A stretch of DNA of 6,835 bases from Deltaproteobacteria bacterium (GCA_030627405.1 DAOUSD010000088.1:1-6835); one strand, 5' to 3'; shown: positions 1 through 5,438, numbered from the stretch's first letter. Notes: generated by a model not told the origin, from the sequence alone. Translations and numbers: made by a program.

Positions 1-26
1 AATCGATTTACTTCTGTTGGGTTCAT
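1..26 (-). CDS. Start of a cassette gene, cut by the window edge
   Basis: On the minus strand an ATG at 26-24 begins the peptide MNPTEVNR and then runs off the window. The start is well supported: the minus strand reads AAAAAAGGAGTATACC just before the ATG, a near-perfect Shine-Dalgarno AAGGAG at normal spacing. The gene lies about 90 bases beyond the attC at 117-179, so it is the first gene of the next cassette in the array. Eight residues are too few to name a family. A TATACT on the minus strand in the leader (near 50-55) could be a -10 element, but I see no good -35 partner. Confidence 0.6.
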
Positions 27-116
27 GGTATACTCCTTTTTTAAAAGTGCCCGAAATTGGACAAGTATAGGAGTTATACACTACTTTTGATTTTTTTTCT
101 GCCGCGTAGCGGCTTC

Positions 117-179
117 GTCCAACAACCGGATAAGATTGTGGTTCGCTACGCTCACACAATCTATCCTTATTCGTTAGAT
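117..179 (-). other. attC: attC recombination site (integron cassette end)
   Basis: The site is bounded by GTCCAAC (117-123) and GTTAGAT (173-179), which fit the RYYYAAC and GTTRRRY core boxes. Between them is a near-perfect inverted repeat: GGATAAGATTGTG (128-140) against CACAATCTATCC (155-166), with one unpaired A in the left arm. The minus strand is assigned because the gene at 211-570 ends 31 bases before it and the next gene starts beyond it. Its 63-base length is in the usual attC range. It is 55/63 identical to the site at 1934-1996. The bulge position would fit the opposite polarity better (see findings). Confidence 0.85.
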
Positions 180-210
180 GTGTTTATTTGTCAAGCCCGA
201 ACTTATCAAT

Positions 211-570
211 TTACGGTCCAACACTTCCAATTCCCCCACCAAACCCTCCAGTAGGACTTCCAGGGCCACCTTGTTTACTACCACCCCCGAAACTTTTTTT
301 CAGTGAACTCAAGAGTGACGGCAATTCTGGAGCAGGGCCAGGTGTTATAGGCTTCGCATTAAAAACAGAAATTGGAATGATCTGCCCGTCATCTTGGATG
401 TATTGCCGCACAATATTTTGCGGTACAACTTGCTGGCGCTTGACATATTCTCGCAGGCAGTAGAGAAGTGCATCTTTGTTTGTCTCCAAACCTTTTCTTT
501 TTTCTCTTATCCAGCTCAGTAATTCCTGATCGCTTGGATCAAGAATAAAATCAACGCATTGCTCTGACAT
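211..570 (-). CDS. Small cassette protein with RHH-like N-terminus and Gly/Pro-rich tail
   Basis: Encodes 119 residues. I chose the ATG at 570-568 (MSEQCVDFIL) over an upstream ATG because AAGGAG sits about eight bases before it. Residues 5-10 (CVDFIL) look like a beta strand and residues 13-47 like two helices, with GLETNKDALLYCLREYV resembling the second helix of ribbon-helix-helix (CopG/Arc-type) proteins. Residues 48-72 are mixed. Residues 75-119 are low complexity, rich in Gly, Pro and Ser, and probably disordered. It starts 22 bases after the stop of the membrane protein gene 593-1078, with no attC between, so the two form one two-gene cassette. The RHH reading comes from the pattern only; DNA binding, for example autoregulation, would be inference. 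The Gly-rich tail is odd for a plain RHH antitoxin. I do not recognise a named family. Confidence 0.75.
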   Translation of the reverse strand: MSEQCVDFILDPSDQELLSWIREKRKGLETNKDALLYCLREYVKRQQVVPQNIVRQYIQDDGQIIPISVFNAKPITPGPAPELPSLLSSLKKSFGGGSKQGGPGSPTGGFGGGIGSVGP

Positions 571-592
571 CAATATTCTCCTTGAGAAAAAT

Positions 593-1078
593 TTATGAAC
601 CACTAACGATTCGACTGGCTACCGCGAACACAAAGCCCAAAATGAATAAAACACCGCTAGCCTTAAGTACACTCGCACGTTCGGTATTAATCTCTGCGTT
701 AATACGTCGAGCCTCCAAGTACATCCTTGCTACCCGAACTTGCGCCTCATACAGTTTTATTTCCTCGTCCTTAAGTTCATCAATAAGGGTGGAACCATGG
801 GGATGAGAAACGTAATGTCTAGTTCTCATTGTAAAAACTGTAAGGGCAAAACCCATTGCAAATGCAATAAGTGTAGCTGCGTTCAGCCATGTCGAGCAGG
901 TTTCACTAAACGTGCCACCGAATGTGAACGGCCCTTTAATATTCACTAAACCAACAGTAACTAATAGACCGATGGCCGCAAGGTATTTCTCAGCCTTTCC
1001 AGTTAAGCGCTCCGTTCGGTTGGCTTCTGTCGTGAATGATTTCTCGCTTTGCTCAAGTATTAAATCTACTTTTGTCAT
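593..1078 (-). CDS. Three-helix membrane protein, first gene of a two-gene cassette
   Basis: Encodes 161 residues from an ATG at 1078-1076 preceded by TTGAGG at good spacing. An amphipathic N-terminal segment (1-29, ending in RTERLTGKAE) leads into membrane segments at about 31-47, 65-85 and 141-157. A charged helical stretch (about 98-138, DELKDEEIKLYEAQVRVARM onward) joins the second and third segments and should lie on one side of the membrane. This order (short helix, two membrane spans, long charged helix, last span) loosely recalls SLATT-type and PycTM-like (DUF5706) membrane effectors of nucleotide-signal defence systems, but I see no diagnostic motif and no cyclase partner. A profile search is needed to decide. 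It is followed closely by the gene at 211-570, probably in one transcript. The sequence itself shows only that it is a real membrane protein. Confidence 0.8.
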   Translation of the reverse strand: MTKVDLILEQSEKSFTTEANRTERLTGKAEKYLAAIGLLVTVGLVNIKGPFTFGGTFSETCSTWLNAATLIAFAMGFALTVFTMRTRHYVSHPHGSTLIDELKDEEIKLYEAQVRVARMYLEARRINAEINTERASVLKASGVLFILGFVFAVASRIVSGS

Positions 1079-1101
1079 AGTACCTCAATTTTCCTTTCCA
1101 T
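1075..1101 (-). promoter_or_regulatory. Possible leader peptide overlapping the membrane protein start
   Basis: On the minus strand an ATG at 1101-1099 opens an eight-codon frame (MERKIEVL) whose TGA overlaps the ATG of the 593-1078 gene as ATGA. Such overlaps allow translational coupling. There is no strong ribosome binding site for the short frame, and the downstream gene has its own GAGG, so it may be chance. Confidence 0.2.
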
Positions 1102-1154
1102 TACTCGACCAGTTTTGTCGTAACATCTGGTTATGTAAACAGGTTGGTAACCAC

Positions 1155-1212
1155 CCCTAACGATTTAATCAGCGGCCCGGCCCTTTGGGTCCGCTGAATT
1201 TGTTGGTTGGGC
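1155..1212 (-). other. attC: attC site of a second, GC-rich type
   Basis: On the minus strand the core boxes are GCCCAAC (1212-1206) and GTTAGGG (1161-1155). The inner arms pair as CAGCGG with CCGCTG, further stabilised by AAT/ATT with one extra T in the arm nearest R''. The spacers are five bases (R'' side) and six bases (R' side), the canonical attC layout, so polarity agrees with minus-strand cassettes. The last base of R' departs from Y, which is tolerated because bases after the cleavage point come from the next cassette. The loop is GC-rich (CCCAAAGGGCCGGG). At 58 bases it is near the lower end of attC length. A reading frame of the neighbouring gene ends inside it (1165-1167). Confidence 0.85.
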
Positions 1213-1335
1213 TTTGCCAAGTTGCTCTGCTCTTTGCTCGCCTGCCTTTTCCTGCTTGGAACGAATGAGTATTAGAAAATCCAGCACATCCTTTTCAAGT
1301 CCAGCTACCCAAGTCTTCAAGGTCACGGACATCAT
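1165..1335 (-). CDS. Displaced C-terminal frame of the coiled-coil gene, or small overlapping gene
   Basis: This 56-codon frame (MMSVTLKTWVAGLEKDVLDF onward) overlaps the end of the 1295-1702 gene in another frame and stops with TAA inside the attC. Its composition (charged, helical, KDVLDFLILIRSKQEKAG, then AEQLGKAQPTN) resembles the preceding protein, and ending inside attC is common for cassette genes. The simplest reading is one ancestral gene of about 178 residues, with one extra base near GTGACCTTGAAG splitting it: dropping one C there gives VRDLKTWVAGLEKDV. The alternative is a separate overlapping gene from the ATGATG at 1335-1330, but no ribosome binding site precedes it. A sequencing error is also possible. 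Confidence 0.45.
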   Translation of the reverse strand: MMSVTLKTWVAGLEKDVLDFLILIRSKQEKAGEQRAEQLGKAQPTNSADPKGRAAD

Positions 1336-1702
1336 GTTCGGTCGATTGGAGTTTCATGAGGACTTTACCTTTATTCTCCTTCGCAGTATCGAGCCCATCC
1401 AAATAACTCAGCACTTTCTTAACCCTTCGGATTAAATTCTGCACCTTCTCGATTGTTCTGGGCACCCTCTCAATGGATTGATACTTATCATCGCATTCAT
1501 GCATACGACGCAATTCCAGCCTTGCTGTCTCTATGTGCATCTGAAACGACATCATGTTGCGATGAAAGCTGGACAGCCTTTGCATTAAATCAGAGCGTAA
1601 CTTGGCGAGTTCCCCGTGGCGACGCTCAACCTGATTCCGATAGTGCACGATGAGAAGCAGTACGCTGGTACAAAGAGCCAGAATTGCAATCAGTTCTGCC
1701 AT
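1295..1702 (-). CDS. Membrane-anchored coiled-coil cassette protein, probably frameshifted
   Basis: Encodes 135 residues from the ATG at 1702-1700, chosen because GGAAGGAAAC precedes it; the upstream in-frame ATG has no such signal. Residues 3-20 (ELIAILALCTSVLLLIVH) form one membrane span at the extreme N-terminus. The rest (about 21-130) is charged and helical with heptad-like spacing of Leu, Met and Ile, suggesting a coiled coil on the cytoplasmic side (positive YRNQVERRH follows the span). The frame ends at TGA 1297-1295 after DLEDLGSWT, while another frame carries a natural-looking continuation into the attC (1165-1335). I recognise no family. The leader up to the next attC is about 230 bases, long for a cassette, and holds an inverted repeat at 1878-1912, so the gene may have its own promoter or control element. 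Confidence 0.7.
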   Translation of the reverse strand: MAELIAILALCTSVLLLIVHYRNQVERRHGELAKLRSDLMQRLSSFHRNMMSFQMHIETARLELRRMHECDDKYQSIERVPRTIEKVQNLIRRVKKVLSYLDGLDTAKENKGKVLMKLQSTEHDVRDLEDLGSWT

Positions 1703-1877
1703 ATCTTGTTTCCTTCCGCCCAACATAGAGCTGAGTGGCTGGGCAACGATAATCGAAAAATTATGATAAAGGTAAAAACTACTGGTCAAATACTACCTTC
1801 CAAAAGCGGCACGGCTTTGCCCAGTCCATCTCAAGCGCCTGGTTCTACACTACAGTTCATAACTTCGTTACTGTTTA

Positions 1878-1912
1878 CTCGACTATCAAGTTTTTAAAAC
1901 TTGATGGTCGAG
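1878..1912. repeat. 35-base imperfect inverted repeat in a cassette leader
   Basis: CTCGACTATCAAGTTTT (1878-1894) and AAAACTTGATGGTCGAG (1896-1912) pair over 17 bases with one mismatch around a single central T. There is no U-run after the stem on either strand, so it is not a standard Rho-independent terminator. It lies 22 bases from the attC at 1934-1996, at the start of the cassette carrying the coiled-coil gene. It could be an operator or a cruciform-forming element, or a small-element remnant. Confidence 0.6.
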
Positions 1913-1933
1913 TTATAGAGATACACTGGGCTC

Positions 1934-1996
1934 GTCCAACAACCAGATAAGATCGTGGTTCGCTTCGCTCTCACGATCTATCCTTATTTGTTAGGC
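1934..1996 (-). other. attC: attC site, near-twin of the 117-179 site
   Basis: Boxes are GTCCAAC (1934-1940) and GTTAGGC (1990-1996), with arms GATAAGATCGTG (1946-1957) and CACGATCTATC (1972-1982). The gene 2005-2352 stops eight bases before it on the minus strand, the typical gene-attC junction. It matches the 117-179 site at 55 of 63 positions with no gaps. One arm pair changes together (T:A there, C:G here), which supports selection on the folded single strand. Confidence 0.88.
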
Positions 1997-2004
1997 TATT
2001 TCGG

Positions 2005-2352
2005 CTACCACAGCATTTTTAGAGCAACTGCTTCGGCCAGAAAAACAATTACCCACATAATGATTTGGCCTGCTGCGCCTTTGAACTCGAACCCTATCAC
2101 TTTTATTTCAATAAGACCATCTTGATGCTTAAATATAATAACCACAAAAACAGCCGCTATTGCTGCAAAAGGTAATCCAACGCCAGCAACAAAATGCTCT
2201 TTATAGATTTCAATAATCCAACTATCTTCCTTAAAAACCTCAATTGCGTAAAAAACGCTCATTACACAACCAAGTAATAGGGCGCCAAACACTGAAAACC
2301 AAAAAGAGAAGGCTTTCACTATTTCGTGGTACTTCTTTTCTTTTTCTTCCAT
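2005..2352 (-). CDS. Small three-span membrane protein of a cassette-borne family
   Basis: Encodes 115 residues from ATG 2352-2350 (MEEKEKKYHE); an in-frame ATG twelve codons earlier lies inside the decayed attC arm and is less likely. AGG about ten bases upstream is a weak ribosome binding site. Membrane spans are predicted at about 14-36, 54-74 and 94-114, with the chain ending almost directly after the last span. The C-terminus GFEFKGAAGQIIMW then VIVFLAEAV, ending LKMLW, is the hallmark: nearly the same sequence ends the frame at 3157-3396. From memory, similar small proteins with a GFxFxGAxG motif and a terminal LLW are frequent in integron cassettes, but I know of no established function. 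It stops eight bases before an attC, so it is a typical single-gene cassette end. Confidence 0.82.
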   Translation of the reverse strand: MEEKEKKYHEIVKAFSFWFSVFGALLLGCVMSVFYAIEVFKEDSWIIEIYKEHFVAGVGLPFAAIAAVFVVIIFKHQDGLIEIKVIGFEFKGAAGQIIMWVIVFLAEAVALKMLW

Positions 2353-2360
2353 TCTGTCAA

Positions 2361-2424
2361 GCCTATTAGAGTTAACCGGAAAAGCCACTTGCTGCTTTGT
2401 CCGGGTTGAACGACGGGTTTAGGC
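2361..2424 (-). other. attC: Decayed attC site
   Basis: On the minus strand GCCTAAAC (2424-2417) resembles R'' with one inserted A, followed five bases on by L''-like GTTCAACC and, across a short loop, L'-like GGTTAAC (2377-2371). The arms pair as GTT-AACC-GGA-AAAGC with three extra C residues only in the R''-side arm, the polarity of a canonical attC on the minus strand. The expected R' is damaged: AATAGGC (2367-2361) stands where GTTAGGC would be, with a shortened spacer. The prenyltransferase gene ends 11 bases before it, as expected. Recombination at this site should be weak or lost. Confidence 0.6.
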
Positions 2425-2435
2425 AATTATATGTA

Positions 2436-3152
2436 TCATAATCCATAATTTCGATGCCTGGTTTTAAATGAATAACAATCTTCTATAAATGTTTGTTCTT
2501 GGTAATCAGGAAATAATGCTTCACGAAATAGAAATTCTGCATACGAACATTGTATGGGCAAGAAGCCACTTAATCGTTGATGACCGCCTGGCCTGATGAC
2601 AAGGTCTATATTATATGGAACAAAGAATGATGATATATCTAAATGCGAGATGTTTTCTGTAGCTAAAACATGTTTTAACTCGACTAATGGGTCATAACCA
2701 ACGAGTGCAAACACCTGTTTGTTCATGAACTTGTTTGAATAATTTTCGATTCTATGCATGCTATTAAAAAAATGCTTTACTAAATATTGGTCACACTCAA
2801 TGAATTGAGATTGATTAATATCTTGGTGACCGACCCAACGAAACCTTAATCGGTGTTTATCAATGATCTTGATAATAAATTCATCAATGAACTTAATGCC
2901 AGAAACAAAAAGAGGCTCAATTTCAGTTGTAGATCTGTTGAGGTTTTGTCGACTGACGAAGTAAATAGAGAAAGATTGTAATTCTTCTATAGATGAAAAT
3001 GCGATATCTATAAAATTCGAGAGCTTGTATACGGTTTGCGAATATGCTTCGGTTAATGACAATCCATGTTGTACAGCCCAACGACGATTTCCGTCGGGAA
3101 GTAACCCAAGGTGGTTTAGCTTGTTTGTGTAAGATGAAGATTTTGTTATCAT
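2436..3152 (-). CDS. Divergent cis-prenyltransferase (undecaprenyl diphosphate synthase family)
   Basis: Encodes 238 residues, close to the 240-260 usual for UppS. Family enzymes add isopentenyl diphosphate units in cis to an allylic diphosphate, giving lipid carriers such as undecaprenyl diphosphate. Seen motifs: HLGLLPDGNRRWA (14-26; catalytic Asp at 20, diphosphate-binding Asn/Arg at 22-24), SFSIYFVSRQNLNRS (60-74, aligned with the LYAFSxENWxRP motif), FALVGYDPLVEL (148-159, aligned with the VGYGGR region), and DLVIRPGGHQRLSGFL (183-198) followed by YAEFLF and ALFPDY (204-217), with the two Arg and Glu of the substrate site kept. Odd points: His of the GHxxG motif is replaced (EAYSQT, 35-40), the ENW Glu is Gln, and the NYGGR Arg is lost. 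It may thus make a different chain length or have reduced activity. The start, four bases after the remnant at 3157-3396, suggests translational coupling; no good ribosome binding site is visible. A housekeeping UppS is not expected in a cassette, so it is probably accessory. Confidence 0.88.
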   Translation of the reverse strand: MITKSSSYTNKLNHLGLLPDGNRRWAVQHGLSLTEAYSQTVYKLSNFIDIAFSSIEELQSFSIYFVSRQNLNRSTTEIEPLFVSGIKFIDEFIIKIIDKHRLRFRWVGHQDINQSQFIECDQYLVKHFFNSMHRIENYSNKFMNKQVFALVGYDPLVELKHVLATENISHLDISSFFVPYNIDLVIRPGGHQRLSGFLPIQCSYAEFLFREALFPDYQEQTFIEDCYSFKTRHRNYGL

Positions 3153-3156
3153 AGCA

Positions 3157-3396
3157 TTACCATAATAATTTCAACAAGACGGCCTTTGCAAGGAAAACAA
3201 GAACCCACATAATAATTTGACCTGCAGTCCTTTTAAATTTAAATTGATAAATAGAAAACTCAACGGGTTCTGATTGACGTTCAAGTAGCTTAAAACAGTG
3301 CTGTGTTGTTGCACTGCTATTAATGTGCCAGGAACCGGTAACAAGCAACTGCACGGATCCCACAATTTTCTTTTGATTTATATTTGTGCATATCAA
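3157..3396 (-). pseudogene. Remnant or divergent copy of the small membrane protein family
   Basis: The last 36 residues of this 79-codon frame (3267-3157; PVEFSIYQFKFKRTAGQ then IIMWVLVFLAKAV, ending LKLLW) closely match the end of the 2005-2352 protein. The key Gly of the FKGAAG motif is Arg here. Residues 1-43 do not look like the family's N-terminal spans, and I find no family N-terminus further upstream in any minus frame, so this is probably a truncated copy fused to foreign leader DNA. Normally such a gene is followed at once by an attC; here the prenyltransferase ATG follows after only four bases. It could still be translated as a one-span peptide. Confidence 0.55.
3296..3316. repeat. 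Short hairpin within the remnant frame
   Basis: CAGTGC (3296-3301) and GCACTG (3311-3316) form a six-base perfect stem around a nine-base loop. It has no T-run and lies inside the remnant frame, so a role is not shown. Confidence 0.3.
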
Positions 3397-3703
3397 AACG
3401 TAATGAGTTATTTTGATAATCGTTTATCGTGTCTTACGCTTGTTTTCTTCTCAACAAAGTAGTCTTCCGTAATCCAGTTATGCTAAGGTTACTGCTCTGT
3501 TTGAGATAGCCGCTTTAGTATATGTCGTGTTAATGCGACAAATATCGGTCATAAATAGTGCGATAGCTCATAATGCCGCAAATGTAGAACACTGAGTTAA
3601 GCGTCAAGCGGGTAAAAGACGCAAAACAGCATTTTATCACAGCATATCGGTAATATGTAATAATTTCAAGCTTATACAACTTCCAGCTTGTCGCTTCAAC
3701 GTC
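3397..3703. other. Region without a convincing gene between the remnant and the IS
   Basis: About 300 bases, AT-rich. A minus-strand frame stays open for 58 codons (3706-3530) but lacks a start near its beginning and has a Cys/Tyr/Ile-rich, non-protein-like composition. Other minus frames contain short open stretches ended by stops. GTTAAGC near 3595-3601 fits one attC core box, but I could not find a matching partner with paired arms, so it is not called. The segment just outside the IS end (3679-3708) has a weak dyad AAC..CAG / CTG..GTT, perhaps a broken recombination site. It is likely a cassette leader truncated by the IS. Confidence 0.5.
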
Positions 3704-3718
3704 TGGTTATATTAAGCC
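3704..3718 (+). repeat. Left terminal inverted repeat of the IS
   Basis: TGGTTATATTAAGCC, exactly complementary to 5522-5536. Neither the bases outside (CAACGTC) nor those inside (GGGTCTTT) continue the match. It would lie next to oriIS. Confidence 0.65.
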
Positions 3719-3764
3719 GGGTCTTTAGCTCCGTCTATGGTGTAAAGTACCAGCAGTTTTTGTT

Positions 3765-3786
3765 TAATGCTATCATGATGGCATTA
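3765..3786. repeat. 22-base near-perfect palindrome near the presumed oriIS end
   Basis: TAATGC (3765-3770) pairs with GCATTA (3781-3786) around a centre containing the perfect palindrome ATCATGAT (3772-3779), with one mismatched pair. It lies between the transposase stop and the left IS end. IS91 origins carry hairpins near the cleavage site, so it may belong to the origin, although it is about 50 bases from the end. Confidence 0.4.
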
Positions 3787-3947
3787 TCTTTGGCCTGGTT
3801 TTTATTGAAAATCACGTAACATTCAAACTTGTATAGCACAAATTTGATCATTTTATTGCTGAAATATCCGGTTAAATGTTAATTGGCACGCATTTATCCA
3901 TGCGGTCTTATGACTGTTTTAAAAAATGATTCGTAGTCTTGATGATT

Positions 3948-5438
3948 TCATGAAGTGTCACGCGCTTCTTTCTTCAAAAATACTGAGAGATCAAATTTAA
4001 GTATTTGGTTATATCTGTCTGTAACCAGAAACGGTCTTAACCTGCCTTTTTCGCATTTCGGACATGTTATGCCGTCTGCATCATCGGTTGTTATGACTTC
4101 GGCAAGCTCTTCAACGCTTTCCTGAGTTTTAAAAAATTCACGGATTGTTTCAAGATTGGAATGTTTTTTGCCATTGTTTAAAAAGCCGTAATGACGGATG
4201 CGATGATAACGCTTCGGAAGAATATGCCATAAAAAACGCTCAATGAATTGATCTGCCGGCAGGGTCATTTCTTTCCATACTTTGCTCTTATCTTTTTCTT
4301 TGTTGTCTTTGTAGGAAAAACAAACTTGTCCGTTGGTAATGGAAATAATGCGGTGATTACTAATGGCTATGCGATGAGTATATCTTCCGATATATCGAAC
4401 TACTTCTTCTGGTCCTGAAAACGGCGGTTTTGAATTGACGACCCAGTTTCTGGATACCAGCAGGTCAATCCATTGTTCAAACTCATCATCATCTTTAATT
4501 TTCAGTTTATCCGGCAATACTAATTTGCCGGCGTAATATGCCTTTTTAAAGCCTTCAATAAACTTTCCACGAAATACTATCGAAAGAGCCTTGACCGGAA
4601 ATAAAAACCTGCCTTTATATTTTGGCTCAATCCACTTGCCATCAGCGTTTAATCCGCCGGCTGTTACAATGAAATGGAGATGAACGTGCGGCCATAAGGT
4701 CTGCGACCAGGTGTGTAAAATCCCGCAAAATCCTATTTTTGCCCCAAGCCATCTGGGATCATCTCCGAAAATTAGCAGGGTCTGAGATGCAGCGTTAAAT
4801 AAAAGATCATAGATCAGCTTTTGATTGTGAAGGCTTAAAACTGATATTTGATTTGAGAGGGTAAAGACAGCATGATGATAAGCAACAGGCAAAAGCTCGT
4901 CTAAACGCGCATTAACCCACTTGAGTTTGGCAATGCCTTGGCATTTTGGACAATGGCGGTTGCGGCAGGAATTATAGGCAGTTTCAATATGACCGCAGTT
5001 GTCACATACATCTGCATGAAAACCGTATTCTGAGGTGCGGCAATGACAAATAGCATACATGACATTGAGTTGATCTGTCGTGAGCTTATGGTTTTGGCGA
5101 TATTCGTCTCCGTAAAGATTGAAAATATCAGCGACTTCGTATTTTGGAGGTTGTTGAGATTCTGCTTTGCTTTCACTTCGGCACGGACACATTTGATCGC
5201 ACGACGCTCCGGTTGTACCGGATGTATCGTTTTCAGGGCTGAGTTTAGGAAGTTCGATGACAGGGGGTGTGGAAGGTGTTTTCAGGCCGAGTAGTTCATT
5301 GAGAGGTATAGGTATTTTTGCGGGCAATTCGGGAGGCGGCAGATCAGGTGTCTCTCCTTGCCCTGTCGGCACAAGAACACCGGCCGCTACTAAGCTATCT
5401 GCAACATATTGTCTTTCCAGCTCTTCCGGCATTCTCAT
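3948..5438 (-). CDS. tnpA: IS91 family HUH transposase
   Basis: Encodes 496 residues, against roughly 380-420 for typical IS91 transposases, because of an N-terminal extension. Family transposases are rolling-circle nucleases that cut one strand with an active-site Tyr. Seen: zinc-binding region VCDNCGH (144-150) with SCRNRHCPKCQ (157-167); HUH motif in PHVHLHFIVTAGG (250-262) coordinating the metal ion; the two tyrosines spaced Y-x3-Y in VVRYIGRYTHR (346-356; Tyr349 and Tyr353), as in IS91 itself; a basic, aromatic stretch LPKRYHRIRHYGFL (407-420); and a second Cys pair CPKC (459-462) near the end. Residues 1-100 are extra: a Pro-rich stretch (about 31-65) and a Cys group SCDQMCPC (79-86). 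AGGAG lies 12 bases before the ATG, slightly far. All catalytic residues are present, so the element may be active. The gene reads toward the cassette array and could add transcription to it. Confidence 0.93.
   Translation of the reverse strand: MRMPEELERQYVADSLVAAGVLVPTGQGETPDLPPPELPAKIPIPLNELLGLKTPSTPPVIELPKLSPENDTSGTTGASCDQMCPCRSESKAESQQPPKYEVADIFNLYGDEYRQNHKLTTDQLNVMYAICHCRTSEYGFHADVCDNCGHIETAYNSCRNRHCPKCQGIAKLKWVNARLDELLPVAYHHAVFTLSNQISVLSLHNQKLIYDLLFNAASQTLLIFGDDPRWLGAKIGFCGILHTWSQTLWPHVHLHFIVTAGGLNADGKWIEPKYKGRFLFPVKALSIVFRGKFIEGFKKAYYAGKLVLPDKLKIKDDDEFEQWIDLLVSRNWVVNSKPPFSGPEEVVRYIGRYTHRIAISNHRIISITNGQVCFSYKDNKEKDKSKVWKEMTLPADQFIERFLWHILPKRYHRIRHYGFLNNGKKHSNLETIREFFKTQESVEELAEVITTDDADGITCPKCEKGRLRPFLVTDRYNQILKFDLSVFLKKEARDTS

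Noticed and set aside
101..113. GCCGC-GTA-GCGGC hairpin beside the attC as a terminator
   Set aside because: The T-run lies on the wrong side for plus-strand termination, and on the minus strand the stem is followed by A residues, so neither direction gives a standard terminator.
740..949. Plus-strand frame with a Cys-rich metallothionein-like stretch
   Set aside because: It lies wholly opposite the membrane protein gene 593-1078, whose start, ribosome binding site and hydrophobic pattern are much better; the Cys richness is a shadow effect.
1803..1818. AAAGC-GGCACG-GCTTT hairpin in the coiled-coil gene leader as a further attC
   Set aside because: It has no RYYYAAC and GTTRRRY boxes at suitable distances, so it is only a short stem.
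3595..3620. GTTAAGC followed by a GCGTC/GACGC stem as an attC site
   Set aside because: One core box fits, but no partner box with paired arms was found on either side.
3530..3706. Open minus-strand frame of 58 codons in the gap left of the IS
   Set aside because: It lacks a start codon near its beginning, has no ribosome binding site and has a Cys/Tyr/Ile-rich composition unlike the neighbouring genes; probably a chance open frame.
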